NCBI RefSeq assembly: GCF_000632455.1
Contig: NZ_JFYL01000005.1
Location: 29,913 to 93,912 of the forward strand
Origin: Acinetobacter sp. Ver3
Lineage (GTDB): Bacteria; Pseudomonadota; Gammaproteobacteria; Pseudomonadales; Moraxellaceae
Length of the DNA stretch: 64,000 nt
Reading direction: 5' to 3'
The notes beneath the pieces were generated by a model that was not told the origin of the DNA, did not search any database, and saw only the letters and a program-made list of their open reading frames with translations. The position numbers and the translations under genes were made by a program. Shown piece by piece: positions 48,648-58,195 of this stretch. Every line of letters starts with the position of its first letter. Position 1 is the first letter of the stretch.

Positions 48648-48674
48648 AAAAAGGCGCAATATGCGCCTTTTTCA
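48648..48674 (+). terminator. Terminator after HIT gene
   Basis: A stem AAAAAGGCGCA/TGCGCCTTTTT with a three-base loop and T-run. Confidence 0.87.
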
Positions 48675-48740
48675 TGCTTTTTTAAAAGGTCTTTGCCTAG
48701 ATTGGTTATACTGAGCACAGATTGTATTAATGGTATTTTC

Positions 48741-49772
48741 ATGTTTTCTTTTTCAACTGCGTTACTGGATTGGTTTGATGTACATGGTCGACATGACCTG
48801 CCATGGCAAGTCGCAGATGATCCTTACAAAGTTTGGGTCTCTGAAATTATGTTGCAGCAAACCCAAGTGAAAACTGTTCTGAAATACTATGATCGTTTTA
48901 TTGAGCGCTTTCCGACGGTCACCGATTTAGGTCGTGCTACTTGGGATGAAGTTGCTCCTTACTGGGCAGGTCTCGGCTATTATGCGCGTGCTCGCAACCT
49001 GCATAAAGCAGCCACAATCGTAAGTCAAAATGGACATTTTCCAGAGACTTTAGAAGCTTGGATGGCCCTGCCAGGAATAGGTAGATCAACTGCTGGTGCA
49101 TTGATGTCACTTGGATTACGCAAATACGGCGTGATAATGGATGGAAATGTTAAGCGTGTTTTAGCACGTTTCTTTGCCATTGAAGATGATTTATCAAAGC
49201 CTGTCCATGAACGTGCAATGTGGGAATTAGCCGAGCAACTCTGTCCTGAACAACGCAACCATGATTACACGCAAGCCATTATGGATTTGGGTGCAACAAT
49301 TTGTACTCCTAAAAAACCACTTTGCCTGTACTGTCCAATGCAGTCAGAATGCCAAGCTTTAAAGCAGGGTCTGACACAAGAGTTACCATTTAAAAAGCCA
49401 AAAAAAGCAGTGCCTATAAAGACTGCGGATGTTTTATTACTGCGAAGTACTGAAAATACATGGTTATGGCAACAACGTCCGCATTCAGGCTTATGGGGTG
49501 GTTTATGGACCTTACCCATCATTGATGAAACTTCAGAATTTAGTCAATTGACTCAGCAATATGGTTTGGTGAGTAATCAATTACCAACTCAAATTTCACA
49601 CAGTTTCACCCACTTTACCTGGTTACTGAATGCACATATTTTCCATGTTGATCTCGACCAGATGGAATACCTCCAAACAGAATTAGGAGGTGAATGGCTC
49701 GCTCCACAAGTTGTAACAGAAATGGGCATTCCAACTGCGATGAAAAAATTGATCTCAGCCGTGAAATTGTGA
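48741..49772 (+). CDS. mutY: Adenine DNA glycosylase
   Basis: A 343-residue enzyme that removes adenine opposite 8-oxoguanine. The start at ATG 48741 gives the usual MFSFSTALLDWFDVHGRHDLPWQ; the upstream extension to 48693 is unlikely. The helix-hairpin-helix (LPGIGRSTAGALMSLG) with catalytic Asp (IMDGNV) and the 4Fe-4S ligands CTPKKPLCLYCPMQSEC (C-x6-C-x2-C-x5-C) are present. The C-terminal Nudix-like domain (LWGGLWTLP) recognises 8-oxoG. Confidence 0.95.
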   Translation: MFSFSTALLDWFDVHGRHDLPWQVADDPYKVWVSEIMLQQTQVKTVLKYYDRFIERFPTVTDLGRATWDEVAPYWAGLGYYARARNLHKAATIVSQNGHFPETLEAWMALPGIGRSTAGALMSLGLRKYGVIMDGNVKRVLARFFAIEDDLSKPVHERAMWELAEQLCPEQRNHDYTQAIMDLGATICTPKKPLCLYCPMQSECQALKQGLTQELPFKKPKKAVPIKTADVLLLRSTENTWLWQQRPHSGLWGGLWTLPIIDETSEFSQLTQQYGLVSNQLPTQISHSFTHFTWLLNAHIFHVDLDQMEYLQTELGGEWLAPQVVTEMGIPTAMKKLISAVKL

Positions 49773-49818
49773 CATAGTCGATTCAAATAAGTGTGGCTGT
49801 ATCAATCAAGGAGTTGGA

Positions 49819-50355
49819 GTGACTAAGTATTTGCGACATTACATCATCCTAAGTGTAGCTATTTTACTTGTTGCCTGCAGTAGCCAACCTCCAAAACAAA
49901 CGCCGCTTGACCCAACCCTCGTTGCTCGCTTACATATGCTTCCTTTGGACCGCAAATTACCTATCCCAGTACAAGGTGTAAAAGCGAGACAACTCACTGA
50001 CACTTGGGGTGCATCACGAAGTCACGGTCGAACACATGAAGGCATTGATATCTTGGCGGCTCGTGGTACAAAAGTTTATAGTGCAACTGATGGAATTGTT
50101 CGCAGTATGCGCGATAATAAGCTGGGTGGGAAAGTCATTTGGATTTTAGGACCCGCTGGTTCTTGGCATTATTATGCGCATTTAGATCAGCATAAAAAAG
50201 GTCTCAATGAGGGTGACTTCGTGCGACGAGGTGACCATATTGGTTATGTCGGCAATACGGGTAATGCTCGACATACTGCCCCTCATTTACATTATGGAAT
50301 TTACTTAGATGGTCGCGGTCGAGGCCCTGTCAATCCATACCCTTATTTACGTTAA
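49819..50355 (+). CDS. M23 (LytM-type) peptidase lipoprotein
   Basis: A 178-residue lipoprotein starting at GTG with AAGGAGTT upstream. The lipobox is LLVAC with Cys20. The LytM domain keeps the zinc ligands His73 and Asp77 (SHGRTHEGIDI) and the HxH pair His156/His158 in PHLHYG, with catalytic His121. It is therefore likely an active peptidoglycan endopeptidase rather than a degenerate activator. It is anchored in the envelope. Confidence 0.87.
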   Translation: MTKYLRHYIILSVAILLVACSSQPPKQTPLDPTLVARLHMLPLDRKLPIPVQGVKARQLTDTWGASRSHGRTHEGIDILAARGTKVYSATDGIVRSMRDNKLGGKVIWILGPAGSWHYYAHLDQHKKGLNEGDFVRRGDHIGYVGNTGNARHTAPHLHYGIYLDGRGRGPVNPYPYLR

Positions 50356-50384
50356 ATTAAAGTTTTTATTATTAGGAAGTTTTC

Positions 50385-50630
50385 ATGTCAGAAGCCTTGA
50401 TTAATCGTCTAGTTGAATTTGCAGAATCTGGCAATCAACAACGTATTGTCTTAAATGGACAAAGCCATCAGGGCTGGATTATGGAAATTACCGAAGAAGC
50501 TCTGTTGATTAGCACTGGGTTTGCGGACAAAGCAGGTAAAGATTTCTGGATTAATTTTTCAGATTTAGAACAAGCAGAGTTGTTCTTTTGGGACAATCAA
50601 AACGATCAGTGGGTTGCTTTTACCATTTGA
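50385..50630 (+). CDS. Conserved 81-residue protein of unknown function
   Basis: An 81-residue protein with an AGGAAG site upstream, without signal peptide or membrane segments. It has a beta-rich centre (IVLNGQSHQGWIMEITEEALLISTG) suggestive of a small barrel such as an SH3- or Sm-like fold, and an aromatic C-terminus (WDNQNDQWVAFTI). I do not recognise the family. It is between the LytM lipoprotein gene and tag, with 29- and 18-base gaps, so it may share their transcript. Confidence 0.7.
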   Translation: MSEALINRLVEFAESGNQQRIVLNGQSHQGWIMEITEEALLISTGFADKAGKDFWINFSDLEQAELFFWDNQNDQWVAFTI

Positions 50631-50648
50631 TCACTTCAGAGCATTCGC

Positions 50649-51218
50649 ATGACGATTCAACGCTGTGGCTGGTGCTCCGATGAGCAGATTTATATTAATT
50701 ATCACGATCAAGAATGGGGTGTGCCTGTATATGATGAACACACCTTATTTGAAATGCTCTGTTTAGAAGGTCAGCAAGCAGGACTCGCTTGGGTTATTGT
50801 TTTAAAAAAACGCGAGCGATATCGATATCATTTCTTTCAATACACCATTGAAGAAATTGCGACTTTTACAGATGAACATTTAATCGAAATAGCACAAGAT
50901 CCGGGCATAATTCGTCATTTAGGTAAACTAAAGGCGATTCGAGATAATGCTCGAGCATGGTTGAATATGCGCCAAATCATGCCTGATATGGTCAAATGGT
51001 TATGGAGTTTTGTAGGGCATCAACCCAAAGTTCATTCTGTGCCAGACTATCGCTTAGCACCAACACAAAGCGAATTAAGCCTGCAACTGTCTAAAACTCT
51101 AAAAAAGAATGGTTTTAAATTCGTGGGTCCAACCATTATCTATTCTTATCTGCAAGCGGTAGGAATGATTGATGATCATGAAAATCACTGCTTTAAAAAG
51201 CTTAGTTTAGCGCCATAA
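50649..51218 (+). CDS. tag: DNA-3-methyladenine glycosylase I
   Basis: A 189-residue glycosylase that excises 3-methyladenine. Zinc ligands fit Cys6, His19, His177 and Cys181 (the last two in HENHC). The EWGVPVYDEHTLFEMLCLEGQQAGL region is the family signature. The final FVGPTIIYSYLQAVGMIDDH is also typical. It is convergent with the MocR gene, with only five bases between the stops. Confidence 0.95.
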   Translation: MTIQRCGWCSDEQIYINYHDQEWGVPVYDEHTLFEMLCLEGQQAGLAWVIVLKKRERYRYHFFQYTIEEIATFTDEHLIEIAQDPGIIRHLGKLKAIRDNARAWLNMRQIMPDMVKWLWSFVGHQPKVHSVPDYRLAPTQSELSLQLSKTLKKNGFKFVGPTIIYSYLQAVGMIDDHENHCFKKLSLAP

Positions 51219-51223
51219 TCTTT

Positions 51224-52666
51224 TTAAGAAGGTGCTTGGGATGATGACCTCATTTTTTGTTTCACCCAATCCGCTAAAAACACGATGGAGTCATGAATTT
51301 CATGAGTTAGTTCATGCCCTGCATTTAAGCGAATATAATTTTTATAACGGCGTTCTTCTCCAAAAACATCACCGGGAACAATGTTAATACCATGTTGACG
51401 TGCAGCATAATAGAGTTCTAAACCATCAATATGTGTCGGCAATTGCAGCCATAAAACATAACCACCATCCGGCTGACTTAACCCAATGTCGATCCCGTGA
51501 AAAGCGTTTAATATCGTTTTTCGATATGCATCAACTTGATGATTTAATTTTGGTTTTAATCGGAGTAGATGCTCACGATAGGCTCTACTATACATCAGGT
51601 CAGCCAAAGCCAATTGCAAAGGTGTATTCACACTGACATTTTGAATGACAATTTGACGATGCAAATATTTAAGCCTCGGCGGTAAACAAAACCAACCTAC
51701 TCGATATGCGCTCGACAATGATTTTGATATTGAACTGCATAAAATGACATAGCCTGCTTCATCCCAATGTTTGATCGGTAAAGGTCGCTGTAAATTAAAA
51801 CTACATTCAGCATAAATATCATCTTCAATCACATAACATTGATATTGTTCAGCCAATTGCACAATTTTCTGTTTATCATGATTTGAAAGCTCAAATCCTA
51901 ATGGATTTTGATAATTCACAGTCAATAGACAGGCTTTGGTATCGGGGTGCTGCATTGCTCTTTCTAAGCGTTCTAAATCAAAACCATCCACATTTGCAGG
52001 TATCTCAATCAACTTGCGTTTCAGTGTCCCTAACAACTGTAATTGACCATTAAAATTTGGGGTTGGAATCACAATGCCATCCCCTTCCTTGGTCAAGAGC
52101 TGAACCACGAGTGATAACGCAGCCATACAGCCATTGGTGATATAAGTCTCGTCTGGATTGATATAAAAACCATCTTCAGCCCAATGGTCTGATAAAGCTT
52201 GTCTCAATCTCAAATGCCCTTGTCGATTACTGTAAAGGAAATCTTCTGGTTGACTGTGTTTTAAAGCACGTTGAATTGACTTTCGGATTGCATCTACAGG
52301 CACGTGATTTGGAGAGATTTGTACTGCACCTAAATGAATTGATCGGTTATTGATTGAAGACTCCTGTATTTCAATTTGCAAATCTAAGTTACTGATATCC
52401 TTTGCTTCAGCTTCAAATTCATGATGATAAGGCAATACTGGCGAATCGTTTCTGGATTTCAAATGTTGAACAAAATAACCCGATTTATTTTTAACAGTAA
52501 TGAGCCCTTCCGATTCCAATAATGTATAACAATTTTTTGCTGTATTTAAACTGACGGCATGTAATGCTGAAAATTGCCGAAGGGAAATGAGCTTCTGTCC
52601 TGAACACAGTTCTCCACTCAGAATTTTCTGTTTGATATGTTTGGCTAAGATTTGATACTGAAACAT
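51224..52666 (-). CDS. MocR-type regulator (GntR wHTH fused to aminotransferase)
   Basis: A 480-residue fusion protein. The N-terminal GntR winged helix (about 1-75, including GQKLISLRQFSALHAVSLNTAKNCYTLLESEGLI) is followed by a fold type I aminotransferase domain (about 110-470) with the PLP lysine in SSISKSLSSAYRVGW. MocR proteins sense PLP or amino-acid derivatives and act on a nearby divergent gene. Here the divergent neighbour is a small lipoprotein gene, not pdxS/T or gabT. Its true target is not apparent. Confidence 0.9.
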   Translation of the reverse strand: MFQYQILAKHIKQKILSGELCSGQKLISLRQFSALHAVSLNTAKNCYTLLESEGLITVKNKSGYFVQHLKSRNDSPVLPYHHEFEAEAKDISNLDLQIEIQESSINNRSIHLGAVQISPNHVPVDAIRKSIQRALKHSQPEDFLYSNRQGHLRLRQALSDHWAEDGFYINPDETYITNGCMAALSLVVQLLTKEGDGIVIPTPNFNGQLQLLGTLKRKLIEIPANVDGFDLERLERAMQHPDTKACLLTVNYQNPLGFELSNHDKQKIVQLAEQYQCYVIEDDIYAECSFNLQRPLPIKHWDEAGYVILCSSISKSLSSAYRVGWFCLPPRLKYLHRQIVIQNVSVNTPLQLALADLMYSRAYREHLLRLKPKLNHQVDAYRKTILNAFHGIDIGLSQPDGGYVLWLQLPTHIDGLELYYAARQHGINIVPGDVFGEERRYKNYIRLNAGHELTHEIHDSIVFLADWVKQKMRSSSQAPS

Positions 52667-52760
52667 GAACTGTGCTCATTTTTATAAAATGTGTGTATCT
52701 GTATCTATAAACCTAGCAAATTTATGATGGTCTTACAGCTAAAAAAACACAGGAGGCCAC

Positions 52761-53171
52761 ATGAACAACGATAAATTATATTTGATATTACCCTTGGTAA
52801 CACTTTTGACAGCTTGCCAACCAGAACATGCGATCGAACAAGCTGCACTTGAGCAAAAATTTATTTGTACATCGTTAATTGATGGATTCTTAAAAGTGAC
52901 GCACAACAGTCATTATCGTTTTACAAAAAGTATTGAATCTCCAGATCAGCAGAAAATTTACCTCTACACCGTGTCTTCTGATCATGCAGTCAAGCTCAAT
53001 AGCCCCACACAAAAAAATTTAAATTTTCAATGTGATGATTCCAAAAAACAAACCTATCAAGTTTTTCTATTGGATCAGACGTCTAAGACTAAGCAACCAA
53101 TTTTGAGTTTTCATTTGCCTCAAACAGCAGAGTTAAAGCAATTTACAGCTTACACTTTGAAAAATGATTAA
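52761..53171 (+). CDS. Putative lipoprotein of unknown function
   Basis: A 136-residue protein with a signal peptide and lipobox LLTACQ (Cys19). The mature part is mixed beta/alpha with two cysteines (FICTSLIDG and FQCDDSK) that may pair. I do not recognise it. It has a good AGGAGG site. It is divergent from the MocR regulator across 94 bases and convergent with the START-domain gene. Confidence 0.65.
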   Translation: MNNDKLYLILPLVTLLTACQPEHAIEQAALEQKFICTSLIDGFLKVTHNSHYRFTKSIESPDQQKIYLYTVSSDHAVKLNSPTQKNLNFQCDDSKKQTYQVFLLDQTSKTKQPILSFHLPQTAELKQFTAYTLKND

Positions 53172-53191
53172 ATGACTGATATAAAGTCATT
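53171..53191. terminator. Possible terminator between lipoprotein and START genes
   Basis: A seven-base stem AATGACT/AGTCATT with a seven-base loop and poor T-run, between two convergent genes. Confidence 0.4.
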
Positions 53192-53840
53192 ATTTCAAAA
53201 TATCTGGTAACGATATCTGCGCAGATTGAGATTTTGCTAATTCAGTTTTCATTTTTTGCAACATTTGATAAGGCTGCTGTTGTACAAACATATTGGTCAC
53301 ACTTTGTGGAATTGCACCTTCTGGATCCGCATATCCTGAAGTGCTGACCTTCACCTTATTCGGTCCAATCTGTTCAAAGCTCCAGTCTCCAACATAGTGT
53401 TGCAGCCGAATATACTGAGGATTCTTCGATTTTCCCGTTTGCGAAGCTTTATTCTTAATATGAACAATACCTTTTAAATCCTTATACATTTTCCCTTGCA
53501 CAATCAGATCTCGATCTTTCAAAGGAAATGGAAAATCTAACACCATGTAGAGTTTAAATTCCCCTTGCTTCAAATCTTGAGAAATCACCTGTGCTGAACC
53601 GACATTGGGTACCCATGATTTTGCATTTTCCACATCCAAAACTATTGCAACTGCTCTTTCGAGTGAAGCATCCACTACTGTTTCAGCACGATAGGACAAC
53701 ACAGGATGATCAGGATTTTGTATCGTCCACACTTTAATATTGTTTTTGTTAATGGTGAGTCGAGAGGCTTCATTGGCTTGAACTTGGCTTGTCAGGCCAA
53801 TGGCACTGACAAGCAAGCAGATCATAGAAATTTTCTTCAT
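53190..53840 (-). CDS. Exported START-domain protein
   Basis: A 216-residue protein with a signal peptide (about 1-22, ending VQA-NEA) and a START-like lipid-binding domain. Recognisable parts are VWTIQNPDHPVLSYRAETVVDASLERAVAIVLDVENAKSWVPN and LDFPFPLKDRDLIVQGK. It is probably periplasmic and may bind a lipid. Found in many Acinetobacter and Pseudomonas; role unknown. It is followed by no gene on its strand and preceded by dapB. Confidence 0.82.
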   Translation of the reverse strand: MKKISMICLLVSAIGLTSQVQANEASRLTINKNNIKVWTIQNPDHPVLSYRAETVVDASLERAVAIVLDVENAKSWVPNVGSAQVISQDLKQGEFKLYMVLDFPFPLKDRDLIVQGKMYKDLKGIVHIKNKASQTGKSKNPQYIRLQHYVGDWSFEQIGPNKVKVSTSGYADPEGAIPQSVTNMFVQQQPYQMLQKMKTELAKSQSAQISLPDILK

Positions 53841-53895
53841 TTTTATTCTTCATATTTCACATTATTATTTAGATGATCACGCAGTATTTTTAAAC

Positions 53896-54720
<825 letters not shown>

Positions 54721-54937
54721 CTATTCCTAGTGTTGCTTTAAAATTGTTCTTACTATAACAAAAGTCTATACATACGCTAAGTTTATCGATATAAAAAATT
54801 ATGCTGTCTTTTAAGCATTTGATTTGAACCTTAATCGAATAATTAGATTAAATTAAGAAAAATATTCGGTTTTTTATATTTATAAATTTTAACTATGATC
54901 AATGCCATGAAATTCAACACTTTTATAAGGAAATAAT

Positions 54938-55093
54938 ATGGCAGACCAAGCTCGAAAATTATCAACGATCCAAACGATCGAACAGTTACAGTTGGATGCT
55001 TCATTAGTTCAAGGTTTAGATCATGCCGAAACTGCGTGGATCATTATCGAAGCTATTCAACAATTGCAAGAATATCATAATCAGTGGCACTGA
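54938..55093 (+). CDS. Small 51-residue protein of unknown function
   Basis: A 51-residue frame, too short for usual gene calls, starting ATG GCA GAC with AAGGA six to seven bases upstream. It ends in a clean TGA. The sequence is helical and amphipathic, rich in Gln, Glu and Leu (SLVQGLDHAETAWIIIEAIQQ), with a Trp-His C-terminus. No hydrophobic membrane run and no signal peptide. It stands in an otherwise gene-free 650-base spacer between dapB and the first rcnB-like gene. Unrecognised; the ribosome site and coding-like codons make it credible. Confidence 0.6.
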   Translation: MADQARKLSTIQTIEQLQLDASLVQGLDHAETAWIIIEAIQQLQEYHNQWH

Positions 55094-55373
55094 GATGAAA
55101 CGGATCAGATGATTTTTCTTATTTAAAAGAAAATCATCTTCTGTGTTATTAAAATATTTACAATTTAAAAATCATATTAGGATTCAAAATTTAAAATTGC
55201 TCAAAGCATTGATTGCTCAGCTAAAGCATCGGTTTCTATTTTCATTCCTATTAAAATATGTTCTTATTATCTCGTTATTTTTAATCTAAATTACATTCTA
55301 TCTTCACAGTTTCTCTGCATTTTTTCAGTACATTAGTGTGAACCCCAATTTATAAGGTCAACGAGGGCGGAAT
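55094..55373. other. Spacer before rcnB-like genes
   Basis: About 280 AT-rich bases without a gene; it presumably holds the promoter of the first rcnB-like gene. No clear operator is seen. Confidence 0.5.
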
Positions 55374-55772
55374 ATGAAAAAGATTATGACAGTTTTGACA
55401 TTATCTTTAAGTGCAATATTTACAGCAAATATTGCCAATGCTGCTCCTTACTCTGATGACTACCAAGATAAAGGTTCACGTGAACGTGGTAAAGGATTTG
55501 AGAAACGTACTCAACATGATGCTTCATCAGATCAAGAGTTCCAAGATCGTCGTAAAAACAGAGAAGAGCGTGGCGTAAAACGTTTACGTCAACATAAATG
55601 GCAAACTGGCTACGTCATGCCTCAACACTATCGTGGCAATAGTTATAAAACCGAATATAGAGATCATAACCTACCAAAACCTGGTAAAAACCAACAATGG
55701 TACAAAGTGAATAATGACTTTATTCTGGTGGATTCAAACAGCAATAGCATTTTGAAAATCCAGCAAGATTAA
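55374..55772 (+). CDS. RcnB-like secreted protein (first copy)
   Basis: A 132-residue protein with a signal peptide (about 1-23, ANA-AP). The mature N-terminal part is highly charged (DKGSRERGKGFEKR), followed by the RcnB-like core: a W-x-x-G-x-x-M-PQHYRG segment and QQWYKVNNDFILVDSNSNSIL. RcnB in E. coli is periplasmic and involved in nickel/cobalt homeostasis. It is 179 bases before a paralogue with the same ending, clearly a tandem duplication. Confidence 0.85.
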   Translation: MKKIMTVLTLSLSAIFTANIANAAPYSDDYQDKGSRERGKGFEKRTQHDASSDQEFQDRRKNREERGVKRLRQHKWQTGYVMPQHYRGNSYKTEYRDHNLPKPGKNQQWYKVNNDFILVDSNSNSILKIQQD

Positions 55773-55789
55773 TTTTGACGTTTAAATCG

Positions 55790-55814
55790 ACCCGACTTCA
55801 TGTCGGGTTTTTTG
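55790..55814 (+). terminator. Terminator after first rcnB-like gene
   Basis: A seven-base stem ACCCGAC/GTCGGGT with a short loop and six T. Confidence 0.85.
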
Positions 55815-55951
55815 TTGAGTTCAATCCTAATCATTCATCTTCATCACTTCTTCATACATTTCACAAATTGACTATATCTCTCCACGGTTTATCTCAAATC
55901 ATTTTGTACTTTAGCGATATCGGATAAATAACAAAGTTAGAGGTATCCCAC

Positions 55952-56329
55952 ATGAAAAAGTTAGTATCAGTACTTACATTAGCAATGAGTGGTTTATTGG
56001 CAACATCTGCGATGGCTGGTCCACATGACGATGGTCGTCACTATTCAAAACCAACTCCACCACCAGCGCATTGGAATAAAGGTCAGCCTGGGAAATATCA
56101 ACATGACCGCTATGAACAAAATCGTGGCTTCCAAAATGTAAATCCAAGCCGTCAATGGCGAGTAGGTCAACAGTTACCACGTCAATTCAACTCTTCAAAA
56201 TTTGAGTTAAGTGATCGTCAAGCGAAGAATCTACCTAAAGCGGCGCGTAACCAGCAGTGGTACAAAATTAATGGAGACTATGTCTTAGTGAATGAGCGTA
56301 CAGATCGCATCGTGCGTATCATCGGATAA
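55952..56329 (+). CDS. RcnB-like secreted protein (second copy)
   Basis: A 125-residue protein with signal peptide (about 1-22, AMA-GP). It is rich in His, Gln, Asn and Pro just after the cleavage site (HDDGRHYSKPTPPPAHWNKGQ), which may bind metals. The core QQWYKINGDYVLVNERTDRIVRIIG matches the first copy. It has its own leader and terminator, so the two copies may be expressed separately. Family function is tied to metal or envelope homeostasis. Confidence 0.85.
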   Translation: MKKLVSVLTLAMSGLLATSAMAGPHDDGRHYSKPTPPPAHWNKGQPGKYQHDRYEQNRGFQNVNPSRQWRVGQQLPRQFNSSKFELSDRQAKNLPKAARNQQWYKINGDYVLVNERTDRIVRIIG

Positions 56330-56369
56330 GCTTATTCCTAGATCTTCTCAAATTGATCTTCCCTGCACT

Positions 56370-56397
56370 CAGCCCAAACTCAGTTTGGGCTTTTTTA
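56370..56397 (+). terminator. Terminator after second rcnB-like gene
   Basis: A ten-base stem AGCCCAAACT/AGTTTGGGCT around a single C, followed by six T. Confidence 0.9.
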
Positions 56398-56479
56398 TGT
56401 CTTTATTTTAATGCAGGTGTGGAAAATCATTTTTTTGTTTAGAATCTGATGACCACTTCCCGCTTCTATCGGTACATGC

Positions 56480-57832
56480 ATGCAATCGGACTCAATAGAT
56501 ACAACTCAAAATATGACACAGCAATATGTGCATTGGTTCCGAAACTCAGCGCCGTATATCAACGCCCATCGTAATAAAACCTTCGTTTTAATGTTTGGCG
56601 GCGAAGCAGTTCAATCACCAAATTTTCAACATATTATTCATGATATTGCCCTTTTACATTCTCTCGGCATTCGACTCATTCTGGTTCATGGAGCACGACC
56701 ACAAATCAGTGCAAATCTTGCTGAGAAGAATTTAGATAGTCCTTTTCATAATCATCGTAGAGTAACAACACGTGACTCATTAGGTGCGGTCATGTCTGCC
56801 GTAGGCTCAATCCGTTTACAAATCGAAGCCTTATTGTCTATGGGACTTGCAAATTCACCCATGTATGGTGCTCGCATTGATGTGGTATCTGGTAATTTTA
56901 TAACAGCTAAACCTTATGGCATTCGTAACGGTATCGATTTTCAACTTACCGGTGAAGTGCGTTCAGTCGATGCAGATGCGATTCAAAAACATTTGGACAA
57001 TCACAATATTGTATTGCTTGGCCCCTCAGGTTATTCAACCACTGGTGAAGTTTATAACTTGCTTGCTGAAGAAGTGGCGACCAAAACAGCTATCCAACTC
57101 GGTGCCGATAAACTCATTTTTCTCGGTTCCGAACAAGGTTTAATGCAAAGCCCACAGCAGTTGTTGCGCGAAGTGACCCCGCATCAGCTAGATCAACATA
57201 TTGACGTTGCTTTAGAGCAAAATTATGAATTGGCATTGCATTTACAAAATGCCAAGGAAGCCTCTTTAAATGGCGTTAACCGCGTTCATTTATTATCTTA
57301 TGAACATGATGGTGCATTAATCGAAGAATTATTTACTCGTGATGGGCATGGCACGATGATCACCGATGCACATTATGAAGAAGTCCGCACAGCGACGATT
57401 CAGGATGTCGGTGGATTAATCAGTTTATTACGCCCATTAGAACAAGAAGGCATTTTGGTATACCGCTCTAGAGAACGCTTGGAAAATGAAATTGATCATT
57501 TCGCTGTGATTGAACGTGACGGTATGGTTCTGGCTTGTGCAGCATTATATCCAATACCAACTGAATCAAATGAAATTCGTTCTGCAGAAATAGCCTGTGT
57601 GGCAGTACATCCAAGTTACCGCAAATCAAATCGTGGTAGCCAAATCTTGCACTATTTAGAAGAGAAAGCAAAAAAGTCTAATATCCAACAGTTATTTATT
57701 CTTACGACACGAACCGCACATTGGTTTTTGGAACAAGGGTTTGTCAAAGCATCGGTGGATGACTTACCACAAGCGCGTCAGGCACTTTATAATTTCCAAA
57801 GAAACTCAATTGTTTGTAAAAAGCCACTCTAA
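56480..57832 (+). CDS. argA: N-acetylglutamate synthase
   Basis: A 450-residue ArgA with an N-terminal amino-acid-kinase-like domain (about 25-285, FVLMFGGEAVQSPNF, VHGARPQI) and a C-terminal GNAT acetyltransferase domain (about 300-445, ACVAVHPSYRKSNRGSQILHYLEEKAKK). It makes the first intermediate of arginine synthesis and is normally inhibited by arginine through the kinase-like domain. The start at 56480 is weakly supported; Met12 is an alternative. The terminator overlaps the stop. Confidence 0.95.
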   Translation: MQSDSIDTTQNMTQQYVHWFRNSAPYINAHRNKTFVLMFGGEAVQSPNFQHIIHDIALLHSLGIRLILVHGARPQISANLAEKNLDSPFHNHRRVTTRDSLGAVMSAVGSIRLQIEALLSMGLANSPMYGARIDVVSGNFITAKPYGIRNGIDFQLTGEVRSVDADAIQKHLDNHNIVLLGPSGYSTTGEVYNLLAEEVATKTAIQLGADKLIFLGSEQGLMQSPQQLLREVTPHQLDQHIDVALEQNYELALHLQNAKEASLNGVNRVHLLSYEHDGALIEELFTRDGHGTMITDAHYEEVRTATIQDVGGLISLLRPLEQEGILVYRSRERLENEIDHFAVIERDGMVLACAALYPIPTESNEIRSAEIACVAVHPSYRKSNRGSQILHYLEEKAKKSNIQQLFILTTRTAHWFLEQGFVKASVDDLPQARQALYNFQRNSIVCKKPL

Positions 57833-57845
57833 AGTGGCTTTTTTA
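57818..57845 (+). terminator. Terminator overlapping the argA stop
   Basis: A stem AAAAAGCCACT/AGTGGCTTTTT whose right arm includes the stop codon, followed by T. Confidence 0.87.
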
Positions 57846-58195
57846 TTGCACCCTTATGAACTGCTTTATCTTTCTTTTATATATTGATATTCCTAGGTGA
57901 ACTATCTTCACAATCATTCGATATATTCATACAAATCATATCCTTATCACAATTTAATATTTTAATATATATTTATATATTTCATAAACTTAGAAACAAA
58001 AATATCGTTATTCTTAGATTGAGCCTTTTGCATTTTTTTAGATATTTTTTTCTCTTTTAATTTTATCTTTTTTATTCATTAGGAATTCCTGAATTCTTAT
58101 TTTTTACGAAATAGAAAATTCATTAACTTAGGCGCGTTACATGACGCATTTATTTTTTTGATTTTTTTTATTTTTAAGTTTTCAGGATTTTCAAT
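57846..58195. promoter_or_regulatory. AT-rich leader before the ssu operon
   Basis: About 350 very AT-rich bases with no gene. It contains the palindrome AGGAATTCCT and GCGTTACATGACGC near the 3' end. It should hold the operon promoter, and possibly CysB-type sites, but none is clear enough to call. Confidence 0.4.
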
